Assembly (NCBI GenBank): GCA_947463105.1
Contig: CANHSD010000020.1
Coordinates: 1-19,911, forward strand
Direction of reading: 5' to 3'
Origin: Chitinophagaceae bacterium
GTDB lineage: Bacteria > Bacteroidota > Bacteroidia > Chitinophagales > Chitinophagaceae
DNA length: 19,911 nt
Part shown: one piece after another, positions 8,601 through 15,773 of the stretch
Layout: each line of letters starts with the position of its first letter
Position numbering within the stretch: the stretch's first letter is position 1
Position numbers and translations under genes: made by a program
The notes under the pieces: generated by a model
Database searches by the model: none
Told to the model about the DNA's origin: nothing
What the model saw: the letters and a program-made list of their open reading frames with translations, nothing else

Positions 8601-8743
8601 AGGCCGGACCCAGCAACCTGCAACTGGAAAGCATCAAGACGCTGTCATCAAGGGTGGATGCAGCTGAAAAAAAGGCATTGGAAATCAATGTCCAATTTGA
8701 GACCAACGTCAAAAAAGCCATTGAAAAGGAAAAATCAAAATAA
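5678..8743 (+). CDS. Secreted Asp-box beta-propeller protein (VPS10/sortilin-like, glycosyl-hydrolase-like)
   Basis: A 1021-residue exported protein with a signal peptide (residues 1 to about 23, ending in SASAQ). Residues 60-730 carry eleven Asp-box motifs of the form S-x-D-x-G-x-T-W, starting near residues 74, 127, 179, 237, 285, 331, 376, 514, 582, 639 and 682 (for example KSTDAGSNW, KSMDAGKTW, LTRDGGKTW). The roughly 138-residue gap after the seventh contains GGLQDNGSW (410-418). The pattern suits two tandem beta-propellers as in VPS10, GH74 or BNR-repeat proteins. A beta-sandwich resembling the FlgD Ig-like fold follows (about 795-870, with KLEIHDGEGKLVQSI), then a helical, charged C-terminus (880-1021). 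No sialidase or GH74 catalytic residues can be assigned by eye, so enzymatic activity is uncertain. There is no type 9 sorting domain at the end. It starts just after a terminator with no clear promoter of its own. Confidence 0.88.
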   Translation: MNISFSSIGIAAFCTAIFSIASAQTEVNSSSFGTLEARVLGPGTMSGRISAIEGVDAEKGKTIYIGTAGGGIWKTTNAGASFKPVFDKYCQSIGAIAIDQKNPKVVYAGTGESNMRNSVSIGNGFYKSTDAGSNWSKTGALDSTEHIAKIVIDPSNSNTIYVAAPGPLWSDSKHRGLYKSVDAGKTFEKILFISDKAGCADISIDPSNPNTLYATTWEFRRTPYSFSSGGEGSGIWKSMDAGKTWKQLENGLPAKPIGRTALAISPSSPNNLLAIVEAKQTGLYISADGGASWKQQSASLNVVSRPFYFSTLVIDPKDPKRVYRPAYSFSYSSDGGYSFAEASGEGGWVHSDHHALWINPSNTNQLYLGTDGGVYMSLDRGATWTFVQNLPVGQFYHVDHDMGKPYKVFGGLQDNGSWVAPSSTAGGVANGDWKPIYGGDGFWVVPDPTDQNMAYAESQGGDVNRIDLRTVKSVSIRPLQTSAEDKLRWNWNTPIVTGKANPKNLYTAAQYLYRSADQGRNWQRISPDLTTNDKKKQEQENNGGLSADNTSAENHTTIFTIAESPLDEKIIWVGTDDGNLQLTRDGGKTWTNTAVNINGNGIPAQTWVSSIEPSHVSKEIVYATFDNHMYGDHNTYAAKSTDGGKTWKAFSSNEFSGFAHKIIEDPINPNLLFLGTEMGLFASLNAGKDWFRMKNNIPWYALVRDIKIHPATNDLIIATHGRGIMVVDDISAMRGLTNEILAKDVHLFETGDITLSTGNFGNGGFPSTGGWVSPNAPSIKPFQYYFKDRINSGTIKLEIHDGEGKLVQSIPATNRKGINRVTWTQRIAPPKTATGATKPDNGGAIAPQVLPGNYTVTLKVGKDEYKQPFRLVHEENSSFSLAERKAQHESAMKLYTLHTSLASIVAGIADKQKTYKEDVAKLKNKKSIALGNDYLTALETLRATLIPTKQTSMFADESRLREDITQVYQAICFNEAGPSNLQLESIKTLSSRVDAAEKKALEINVQFETNVKKAIEKEKSK

Positions 8744-8756
8744 ATGCCGGGGTATC

Positions 8757-8791
8757 GCTGGGGTAAGAACAACAACTGTTTTTACCCCAGC
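8757..8791. terminator. Strong hairpin between convergent genes
   Basis: GCTGGGGTAAGAACA (8757-8771) pairs with TGTTTTTACCCCAGC (8777-8791) with one mismatch around the 5-base loop ACAAC. It starts 14 bases after the propeller gene and lies 58 bases beyond the oxidoreductase stop. No T tract follows on either strand. It is most likely a bidirectional terminator or a 3'-end stabiliser. Confidence 0.65.
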
Positions 8792-8849
8792 CACTTTGGC
8801 CAAGACATAATGCTAGAAATTTGGCCTACTCGGCTTAAACGAACAATAG

Positions 8850-9932
8850 TTAGAGTTTAACCACTTCCCCTGTTCTTACACTTTCATCACAGGCAAAAGC
8901 GATACGAAGACTGTTTACGGCATCTTCAACATGGTCTGTCAGGTCGATGTCATCTTGAATGGCCTTCAGAAAATAGGACTGCTCGCGGTTGCAGAGCTCC
9001 TGGTGGTCTGGTTCATCGGTAAGGTCTATCCATTCATCCTGTTTTGTAAAAGCATTGTTGGCATCAATTGAAGCATGGTGCCAGCGCAGTGATTCTGTTT
9101 TGGTATGGGCTTCCACTGAATCTGATTTGCCTGCAGCCCCGGCATCTTTGGCAACGATGGAAACAGATCCTTCGGGCCCAATCACATCCTTGACAAAAAA
9201 TGCAGTTTCACTGATCATAGGCCCCCAACCAGCCTCATACCAGCCCACAGATCCATCTTCAAACCTGATCTGCAACTGTCCATAATTATAATTTCCTTCA
9301 GGTATGTCGTTGGTCAGTCTTGCGCCAATCGCCGAAACCTGCACTGGCCTGGACCTTACCATCTGGCACATGACATCAATATAATGAACGCCACAGTCAA
9401 CAATCGGGCTGAGGCTTTTCATGAGGTTCCTGTGCACATCCCACATGTAACCATGGCTTTGCTGGTTCAGGTTCATCCTCATCACCAGGGGTTTGCCCAG
9501 CTGCTGGGCAATTTCAATGAATTTTATCCAAGAGGGATGATGGCGGAGAATATATCCAACGACCAGTTTTTTTCCTGCTTTTTTCGCGGCGGCAGCCACC
9601 CTTTCAGCACCAGCCACCGAATCGGCAATTGGTTTCTCCATGAACACATGGCATCCTTTTTCAAAAGCCATTACAGCAAATGCTTCATGGGTATCTGGAT
9701 AGGTTGAAATGCAGACAGCATCTGGATTGGTAGCATTCAGGGCTTCCTGGTAATCACTGAAAAGCAGGTGTCCGCCACCCAGTTTCTCATTCAACAATTC
9801 CTTGCTTTTGCCGGTAGAAACAATGCCACAAATTTCTGCCCCTGGCATATTGTGAAAGGCCATGGCATGGGCAGCGCCCATGTTGCCGCAACCGACAATG
9901 AGCACACGAAGGGTATCAGGATTATTCTTCAT
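8850..9932 (-). CDS. Gfo/Idh/MocA family NAD(P)-dependent oxidoreductase
   Basis: A 360-residue protein with the two-domain plan of this family. The N-terminal Rossmann fold shows VLIVGCGNMGAAH with the GxGxxG dinucleotide loop at residues 14-19, followed by the conserved EKPIA (99-103), whose Lys binds cofactor and substrate. The C-terminal alpha/beta domain has the D-x-x-x-H pair in DCGVHYIDVM (D179, H183). Members oxidise or epimerise sugars, inositols and related polyols, but the substrate cannot be read from the sequence. No signal peptide or Tat motif is visible, so it should be cytosolic. Its ATG overlaps the end of kup by 11 bases, so it is probably translated from the kup message. 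The link between a K+ transporter and this enzyme is not an obvious pathway. Confidence 0.93.
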   Translation of the reverse strand: MKNNPDTLRVLIVGCGNMGAAHAMAFHNMPGAEICGIVSTGKSKELLNEKLGGGHLLFSDYQEALNATNPDAVCISTYPDTHEAFAVMAFEKGCHVFMEKPIADSVAGAERVAAAAKKAGKKLVVGYILRHHPSWIKFIEIAQQLGKPLVMRMNLNQQSHGYMWDVHRNLMKSLSPIVDCGVHYIDVMCQMVRSRPVQVSAIGARLTNDIPEGNYNYGQLQIRFEDGSVGWYEAGWGPMISETAFFVKDVIGPEGSVSIVAKDAGAAGKSDSVEAHTKTESLRWHHASIDANNAFTKQDEWIDLTDEPDHQELCNREQSYFLKAIQDDIDLTDHVEDAVNSLRIAFACDESVRTGEVVKL

Positions 9933-11937
9933 CTTGTATGATGCGTTTCAGTTTTAAACTTTTAACCGGAGCAACCACCAACGGAAACTTCTCAACCGTT
10001 ACATTGCTGGCATCCAATGAGAATCCTTTTTCTTCTGAAAGGGAAACTTCCTTTAGCCAGAAATACAGTTTCATTACCACCCTTTCCCAGAATGGCAGCT
10101 CATTGTCCTGACTCAGGAATTTTTCCATCACGATGAACTCAAAATCACCGGCAATGTTATTGCGCTGAAGGCTTTCATACCTGGAGGTGATGTTTACTTC
10201 CTTGTTGGAGACCATGTCTTCCACCACTTTCCTGAACATGAGGTTGATCTTGGGTTGCACACGGAAACCCAATCTGAATTCTACCCTTATCACTTCATTG
10301 GGAATAATGGTCTGCACTTCATATTCACAAGTGTAGGGATCGTCCATTGTATCTACGTGAACAAACCAATATATGTCTGCCCGCTTGGGTTTTTTGTTCA
10401 GTATGGAGTGGATGATCTTGTACTCAATCTCTTTGGGATTGTTGGCGCTGCTCAGGTAAACAAGGTGGGTTGCATATTTGTTGATGGACTGGTCATTGCT
10501 GAGCTCCTGTAAAACGGGGAGATAATTGTCCAGCCTTGCAAATTCCACGTAACGGTTTTTGATCTTTCTTGACTTGAACCATACATACATGACGAGCGCA
10601 AAAATACCTCCCAACACAAATGTGGCAAAGCCACCATGAGGGAACTTTTCCAAATTCGCAACCAGAAAACTGAATTCGATGATAGAATAGACCCCGAGGT
10701 ACAAGTAAATCCAAATGGGCTTTACCCTTCTCAATACGAGAAAATTGGCAAATAAAATAGAGGTTGCAAACATACACAACGTGATAGCCAATCCATAGGC
10801 TGCTTCCATGTTACTGGATGACCTGAAATACATCACAATGCAGCAGCAACCAACAAACAGTATTCCGTTGATGGCCGGAATGAAAAGCTGGCCACGCTCC
10901 TCTGTAGGATAACTGATTCGAAACTTGGGCCACAAGTTGAGCCGCATGGCTACGCTCACCAATGTGAATGAGCCACTGATCATGGCCTGACTGGCCACAA
11001 TTGCGGCGGCAGTGGCAATGATGATACCGAACAACAAAAATGCATCAGGCATCATCGCGTAAAAAGGATTCCTCAACAATTCAGCATTGGGATGAAGTGA
11101 AATAAATGCCGCATCCTTGATCAGTGAGGCGTTTGCAAAGATCTTGCCTTGCTGACCGAGTAGAAAAGCACCTTGTCCAAGGTAGTTCAATATCAAGGCT
11201 ATCTTTACCCAAATCCAGGTAATACGGATATTTTGCCTGCCACAATGTCCAAGATCAGAATACAAGGCTTCCGCTCCTGTTGTACAAAGAAAAACAGCTC
11301 CCAAAAGCCAAAATCCTTTTGGATAATTTATCAAGAGATTGATGGCATAACTTGGATTAAATGCTTTGAAAATACTCCAGTCAGCAGTTATATTGTAGAC
11401 GCCCAGTACTGCCAGCATGGCAAACCAAATGAACATGATTGGGCCAAATAACTTGCCGATAGAGGCCGTACCAAATTGCTGCATGAAAAAGAGGAAGGCC
11501 AGTATGCCCAAAACAATATAAACAATCTGCATCTCAGAAATGGTAGCAAACCTGGGCAGCTGTGCCAAACCCTCGATAGCTGAAGTTACTGAGATGGGGG
11601 GGGTGATGATACCCTCAGACAGCAATGCTGCACCGCCAACCATTGCCGGAACAACAAGCCACTTTTTCCGCCGGCGCACGAGGGTATAAAGAGAGAAAAT
11701 TCCTCCCTCACCCCTGTTGTCTGCCTGCAGGGTCAAAATCACATATTTCACCGTTGTCTGCAATGTCAGTGTCCAGATGATACAGGAGATGCCTCCCAAA
11801 ATCAGGTCTTCGCTGATCACTCGTCCATTGATGATTGCACTAAAAACGTAAAGAGGAGAGGTTCCGATGTCTCCGTAAATGATCCCCAGGGCGATCAGTA
11901 ACCCCGCGCCGGTTACCTTGTTAAGCTGTTTACTCAC
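9922..11937 (-). CDS. kup: KUP family low-affinity potassium transporter
   Basis: An inner-membrane K+ uptake protein (K+/H+ symport in characterised members) of 671 residues, against about 620-630 in E. coli. The signature GIIYGDIGTSPLYV (18-31) is intact, including D23. Further family stretches are QADNRGEGGIFSLYTL (71-86), EGIITPPISVTSAIEGL (108-124) and GAEALYSDLGHCG (221-233). About twelve membrane helices occupy residues 10-455, followed by a soluble C-terminal region of some 215 residues (456-671) that ends in the KRIIQDEE tail. The gene is divergent from the secreted-protein gene at 12040 and is followed by an overlapping oxidoreductase. A run of eight C on the coding strand (G at 11596-11603) lies at residues 112-114. 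Confidence 0.97.
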   Translation of the reverse strand: MSKQLNKVTGAGLLIALGIIYGDIGTSPLYVFSAIINGRVISEDLILGGISCIIWTLTLQTTVKYVILTLQADNRGEGGIFSLYTLVRRRKKWLVVPAMVGGAALLSEGIITPPISVTSAIEGLAQLPRFATISEMQIVYIVLGILAFLFFMQQFGTASIGKLFGPIMFIWFAMLAVLGVYNITADWSIFKAFNPSYAINLLINYPKGFWLLGAVFLCTTGAEALYSDLGHCGRQNIRITWIWVKIALILNYLGQGAFLLGQQGKIFANASLIKDAAFISLHPNAELLRNPFYAMMPDAFLLFGIIIATAAAIVASQAMISGSFTLVSVAMRLNLWPKFRISYPTEERGQLFIPAINGILFVGCCCIVMYFRSSSNMEAAYGLAITLCMFATSILFANFLVLRRVKPIWIYLYLGVYSIIEFSFLVANLEKFPHGGFATFVLGGIFALVMYVWFKSRKIKNRYVEFARLDNYLPVLQELSNDQSINKYATHLVYLSSANNPKEIEYKIIHSILNKKPKRADIYWFVHVDTMDDPYTCEYEVQTIIPNEVIRVEFRLGFRVQPKINLMFRKVVEDMVSNKEVNITSRYESLQRNNIAGDFEFIVMEKFLSQDNELPFWERVVMKLYFWLKEVSLSEEKGFSLDASNVTVEKFPLVVAPVKSLKLKRIIQDEE

Positions 11938-11971
11938 TATAAAAAGATGTGATGATTGCCATATGGCTTTT

Positions 11972-12006
11972 CAAAGGTATAGCGAATATTTGTTTCTTTT
12001 AACAAA
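11972..12006 (-). promoter_or_regulatory. Promoter of kup
   Basis: On the minus strand TTTG (12006-12003) and TACCTTTG (11979-11972) are separated by 23 bases, which fits the TTG-N17-23-TAnnTTTG architecture of Bacteroidota promoters. The predicted leader to the ATG at 11937 is about 30 bases. It overlaps the candidate promoter of the divergent gene. Confidence 0.6.
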
Positions 12007-12022
12007 GGTTGACCTAATTTTA
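11989..12022 (+). promoter_or_regulatory. Candidate promoter of the secreted-protein gene at 12040
   Basis: TTTG (11989-11992) and TAATTTTA (12015-12022, one mismatch to TAnnTTTG) are separated by 22 bases. The downstream box starts 25 bases before the ATG at 12040. It is interleaved with the kup promoter on the other strand. Confidence 0.4.
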
Positions 12023-12039
12023 TACTGAAAGCAAAGACC

Positions 12040-13572
12040 ATGAAACATATCATCATATTTCTCCTCAGCTGCCTGCTCCACTTAGGATCCTTTGCACAAC
12101 AGATTGATTACTCCGAAGTAGACAAAGACGATTACCGGGAAATGAATTTTGAAATCATCGGCAAAATGGGCAGCAACATCAATGTCTACAAGAATTTCAA
12201 AAATCGCCATGACATCTCGGTCTATGACCTTGAAATGAAGCTAAAGAACAGGGTCCGGCTTGAATTCTTGCCTGACAGGGTCATCAATGTTGATTTCATT
12301 GCCTACAATGACTTTGCCTACATGGTCTATCAGCACCAGCGGCGGAATGTCATGTACTGTTCAATGGTCAAGATCAATGCAGATGGAAAACTCATGACAG
12401 ATCCTGTTGATCTTGACACCTCCCAAATGTCGGGGCTGATGGACAACAAGGTTTACTCCATGATCAGCAGTGACGACAAGAAACAGATTGTCATCTTCAA
12501 GATCAAGCGCCCGAATGAAAAGAATTACCTCATCACCTCACTGCTCTACGACAACAAGATGCAGCTGAAAAAGAAAAGCAATTTTGGACTCAGGGTGAAC
12601 GATCGCGAAGGCTCCTTCACTGATTTTCTGGTGGACAATGACGGAGATTTCATTTTTGGCAGAAGCGCCAGAACCGGAGGAAGAGAATACGTCAACAAAA
12701 TCGACCTTGTTTTCAAGCGTGCCCTCAGCGATTCCATAAAAATTGTGCCTGTAGTGCTCAAGGAAAAAACCCTTGATGAAGTGAAATTGAAGTTTGACAA
12801 TTTCAATAAAAGAATCATCATGACTTCCTTTTTCTACAAACAAAAACGGGGAAACATCGATGGATTGTATTCACTGGTCTGGGACAAGAAAACGGAGGCA
12901 GTGGCATCTGAAACAGATTTTGTCTTCAATGACAGCGTTCGGATGGATGCCAAAAGCGAAACCGGAGCCATGAAAACCGCGTTCAACGACCATTTCATCC
13001 GCCACGTGATCCCTGTGCAGGACGGAGGATACGCAGTGGTTTCTGAACTGTACTATTCCTCTTCCAAAAACAGCGCCTGGAATAGATACGATTACCTATA
13101 TGGTGGTGGCTTTTATTCGCCTTTTGATATGTGGTACTCATCACCTATGAGCAGGATGTACAATTACGGATTTTATGACCCCTTCAACAGGTTCGGGCAA
13201 CAGAACAATTATGTTCGGCATGTGTCGGAAAACATCATGGTATTCTTTTTCAATGCAGATGGGAAGTTGCGCTGGAGCAATACTGTCAGGAAAAACCAAT
13301 ACGACGACAACTCAGACTCATTCATCTCCTACCAACTTTTCAATACGGGGAATGACCTGCGCTTTCTTTTCAACCAGAAAGAAAAACGAGAACTGTTGCT
13401 GAACTCCGCCACAATAGACGCAGAAGGAAAAATAAAACGACAGCCTACCTTAAAGAACCTCAACAGGGATTATGAATTCATGCCCAAATTCGGAAAACAG
13501 GTTGGGCTCAGACAAATTATCATGCCCTGCATGTACAAGAACTATATTTGCTTTGCAAAGATAGAATTTTGA
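12040..13572 (+). CDS. Secreted protein of unknown function, 510 residues
   Basis: I do not recognise a family. The protein has a clear signal peptide (MKHIIIFLLSCLLHLGSFAQ) and no lipobox with an appropriately placed Cys, although a Cys sits in the hydrophobic stretch (C11). The mature part is rich in alternating short beta strands separated by charged turns (DNDGDFIFG at 199-207, NADGKLRW at 405-412, DAEGKIKR at 460-467), which suggests a beta-propeller or similar all-beta fold. Residues 347-391 form an unusual insertion dominated by Tyr, Phe, Trp, Gly, Pro, Ser and Asn (WNRYDYLYGGGFYSPFD and onward). It is followed 9 bases later by a polytopic membrane protein gene, so the two are probably one operon. 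A surface or periplasmic location is inferred from the signal peptide only. Confidence 0.85.
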   Translation: MKHIIIFLLSCLLHLGSFAQQIDYSEVDKDDYREMNFEIIGKMGSNINVYKNFKNRHDISVYDLEMKLKNRVRLEFLPDRVINVDFIAYNDFAYMVYQHQRRNVMYCSMVKINADGKLMTDPVDLDTSQMSGLMDNKVYSMISSDDKKQIVIFKIKRPNEKNYLITSLLYDNKMQLKKKSNFGLRVNDREGSFTDFLVDNDGDFIFGRSARTGGREYVNKIDLVFKRALSDSIKIVPVVLKEKTLDEVKLKFDNFNKRIIMTSFFYKQKRGNIDGLYSLVWDKKTEAVASETDFVFNDSVRMDAKSETGAMKTAFNDHFIRHVIPVQDGGYAVVSELYYSSSKNSAWNRYDYLYGGGFYSPFDMWYSSPMSRMYNYGFYDPFNRFGQQNNYVRHVSENIMVFFFNADGKLRWSNTVRKNQYDDNSDSFISYQLFNTGNDLRFLFNQKEKRELLLNSATIDAEGKIKRQPTLKNLNRDYEFMPKFGKQVGLRQIIMPCMYKNYICFAKIEF

Positions 13573-13581
13573 TCAAGCAAC

Positions 13582-14544
13582 GTGATAGGAATTTTTAAGC
13601 ATAACAACCCCCTTTCCCTGCTGCTGCTGGGTTTGCTGGCCCTCTTGCCAGCATTTACCGTCGACGCAACGGTAAATGCCGCAGTGCCAGCAGCCAATAC
13701 AGCCATTTTCAAAGCATTGTCTGCATACCTGTCTTTTCTGGACAGATCCAACGGCATGCTGGGAAAAATAATGTGCACAGCATTATTGCTAGCGGAAGCA
13801 CTAATCTTCAATAAGATCATTACAGACCACAAGCTCATGGAAAGGGCAGGCTTTATTCCTGCCATGTCTTTCTTATTGCTCAATGCCTTGCTGCCTTTTC
13901 ATACAACCCCGATTTTTTTGGTGCTGAATGGAATGGTGCTGATTGTTTTCAAACTGCTCATCACTATGTATAAGGAGAGCAATGCCAACAACAAACTGTT
14001 GTTGACAGGTTTTATTGTTGGTTGTATGGCGTCAATGAATACAGGCTTTTTGATACTATTTTGCTGGATTGCCATTGGTATCATGATCATGCGGCCTGCC
14101 TCAATCAGGGAATGGCTGCTCTCCACTACAGGTTTTGTCCTGCCCTTCTATTTTATTTTTTCCGGCTTGTATCTGCTTGACACACTGAATTTATCAATGG
14201 TTTTTCCTCCTGTTTCAATGGATTTTACACTACCCTCGCTGAGCCCTTTAGCATGGATCAAGACCAGCCTGTTTTTACTCTTGCCTTGGATCGGAATATT
14301 TTCTTACAATATACAAATTGGTAAAATGATGATCCAGGCCAGAAAAGCATATCTCATCATGCTGATCCTCATGCTGGCCACCCTTGTGATTTGCATGATT
14401 TCCATCAAGGAAATGTCGACAACCCTAACTTTAATGCTCGTACCTGCAGCATTGCTGTTTTCCCCGTTGTTTCTTGCCTTCAAGAAAAATTTTATCCCCA
14501 ATTTAATCTTTCTGACCCTGATAATTCTTTCAATGCTGCGTTAA
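13582..14544 (+). CDS. Polytopic membrane protein, DUF6427-like
   Basis: A 320-residue, strongly hydrophobic protein with roughly nine membrane helices spread over its whole length. The opening IGIFKHNNPLSLLLLGLL resembles Bacteroidota proteins grouped as DUF6427; I make this assignment from memory of the family's start and topology, so it is tentative. The start is the GTG at 13582, nine bases after the preceding stop. The next Met candidates would remove the first helix. No active-site motif is evident. Its tight spacing to the 510-residue secreted protein gene suggests co-transcription. purQ follows after 61 bases with its own promoter box. Confidence 0.75.
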   Translation: MIGIFKHNNPLSLLLLGLLALLPAFTVDATVNAAVPAANTAIFKALSAYLSFLDRSNGMLGKIMCTALLLAEALIFNKIITDHKLMERAGFIPAMSFLLLNALLPFHTTPIFLVLNGMVLIVFKLLITMYKESNANNKLLLTGFIVGCMASMNTGFLILFCWIAIGIMIMRPASIREWLLSTTGFVLPFYFIFSGLYLLDTLNLSMVFPPVSMDFTLPSLSPLAWIKTSLFLLLPWIGIFSYNIQIGKMMIQARKAYLIMLILMLATLVICMISIKEMSTTLTLMLVPAALLFSPLFLAFKKNFIPNLIFLTLIILSMLR

Positions 14545-14581
14545 AATTGAAACTGCCTGAAACACATTGGTTGAAAGGTCA

Positions 14582-14589
14582 TAAATTTG
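14582..14589 (+). promoter_or_regulatory. Bacteroidota-type -7 box for purQ
   Basis: TAAATTTG matches TAnnTTTG and begins 24 bases before the purQ ATG. The following bases (GCACAAACTGTAATCC) closely resemble the glyA leader. No convincing -33 TTG at the right distance was seen. Confidence 0.55.
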
Positions 14590-14605
14590 CACAAACTGTA
14601 ATCCA

Positions 14606-15289
14606 ATGAAATTTGGTGTTGTTGTATTTCCTGGGTCCAATTGCGACCGTGACATGATGGGGGCCTTGAGGGACGACCTTGGTCAGGAAGTAATTGAGCT
14701 ATGGCACAAAGACGATGATCTTTCTGCGTTTTCAACCGAAGATTGCATTGTATTGCCAGGGGGATTCTCCTATGGTGATTACCTCCGTTGTGGAGCCATT
14801 GCCCGTTTCAGCCCGATGATGCAACAGACCATTGCCTTTGCCCAGCGCGGAGGAAAAGTGCTTGGTGTCTGCAATGGATTTCAGATCCTTTGTGAATCAG
14901 GCCTGCTTCCGGGTGTTTTGCTTAAAAATGCCAACCAGCAGTTCATTTGCAAGAATGTTCATATCATAGGAAAAGAGAACAGGGCGCTCAAGATTCCCAT
15001 CGCCCATGGCGAAGGACGTTTCCAGGCCGATGAAGCCACCATCCAATCCATCCTTGATAACGATCAGGTCATTTACCGGTACTGTGATGAAAATGGGAAC
15101 ATCAGGCCCGAAGCCAACCCCAACGGTACGCTGCATAACATTGCAGGAATTTGCAACAAGGAAAGGAATGTATTTGGCATGATGCCACACCCAGAAAGGG
15201 CCTGTTCCAGCAAAATTGGCAATACCGATGGAGTCAGTGTTTTCAATACCCTTCTGCTTCAGCATGTCAAAGATGCTGTAACCGCCTAA
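14606..15289 (+). CDS. purQ: Phosphoribosylformylglycinamidine synthase, glutaminase subunit
   Basis: The class I glutamine amidotransferase subunit of the fourth step of de novo purine synthesis. It hydrolyses glutamine and passes ammonia to PurL, with PurS as the usual third partner. The 227 residues match stand-alone PurQ. The start KFGVVVFPGSNCDRD is typical. The nucleophile is C89 in GVCNGFQIL, with H195 and E197 of PHPER completing the triad. GGFSYGDYLRCGAIAR (52-67) is also conserved. Neither purS nor purL lies in the window. The Dsb pair follows 10 bases later in the same direction, so they may share a transcript despite the unrelated function. Confidence 0.97.
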   Translation: MKFGVVVFPGSNCDRDMMGALRDDLGQEVIELWHKDDDLSAFSTEDCIVLPGGFSYGDYLRCGAIARFSPMMQQTIAFAQRGGKVLGVCNGFQILCESGLLPGVLLKNANQQFICKNVHIIGKENRALKIPIAHGEGRFQADEATIQSILDNDQVIYRYCDENGNIRPEANPNGTLHNIAGICNKERNVFGMMPHPERACSSKIGNTDGVSVFNTLLLQHVKDAVTA

Positions 15290-15299
15290 ACAATATCAG

Positions 15300-15761
15300 A
15301 TGAAAAAATATTTTTTCTTATTATCCCTCATTTTTCTTTCAATTTCAGGTTTTGCCCAAATGGGATCTGCAAAACAGGTAAGCTGGACCTATGCTTCCAA
15401 AAAAATTGGTGACAAACGCTATGAAGTGAGCATGACTGCAACAATTTCAGGAAATTACCACCTCTACGCGCAGGTTGCAGGGGTGGAAGGCCCAGTTCCA
15501 ACCACCATCACATTCACGCCCAACCCCTTGTTGACAGTGGATGGCAAGCCTATGGAGCAGGGAAAGAAAATCACCAAGATGGAAGAAGCCTGGGATGGCA
15601 AGGTGAACTTCTATGAAAAGACGGTAACCTTCGTACAGGTGGTCAATGCAAAGACAAAAGCAAAAACAAGCCTCAATGGCAAAATAGAATTCATGGTCTG
15701 TAATGATGAACTCTGCCTGCCGCCGGCTGAGGTTCCCTTCAAGATTGCCATTGGCGGTTAG
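15300..15761 (+). CDS. Stand-alone DsbD N-terminal (alpha) domain protein, secreted
   Basis: A 153-residue protein with a signal peptide (MKKYFFLLSLIFLSISGFAQ) and an immunoglobulin-like beta domain related to the periplasmic alpha domain of DsbD. The redox pair is present as MVCNDELCLPP (C134 and C139). The same motif in E. coli DsbD has one more residue between the cysteines, and in that family the pair passes electrons from the gamma domain to periplasmic targets. It is clearly homologous to the N-terminus of the next gene: SKKIGDKRY (33-41) here against SKKIANKKY there. The genes are 12 bases apart. The likely role is a soluble periplasmic reductant carrier fed by the DsbD encoded downstream. 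That role is inferred. Confidence 0.85.
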   Translation: MKKYFFLLSLIFLSISGFAQMGSAKQVSWTYASKKIGDKRYEVSMTATISGNYHLYAQVAGVEGPVPTTITFTPNPLLTVDGKPMEQGKKITKMEEAWDGKVNFYEKTVTFVQVVNAKTKAKTSLNGKIEFMVCNDELCLPPAEVPFKIAIGG

Positions 15762-15773
15762 AAATTAATTTTT

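Noticed and set aside
15690..15740. The small protein at 15300 as a truncated remnant of dsbD
   Set aside because: It has its own signal peptide, an intact redox motif and a complete domain end (FKIAIGG), and the following dsbD is full length. It is a duplication, not a broken copy.
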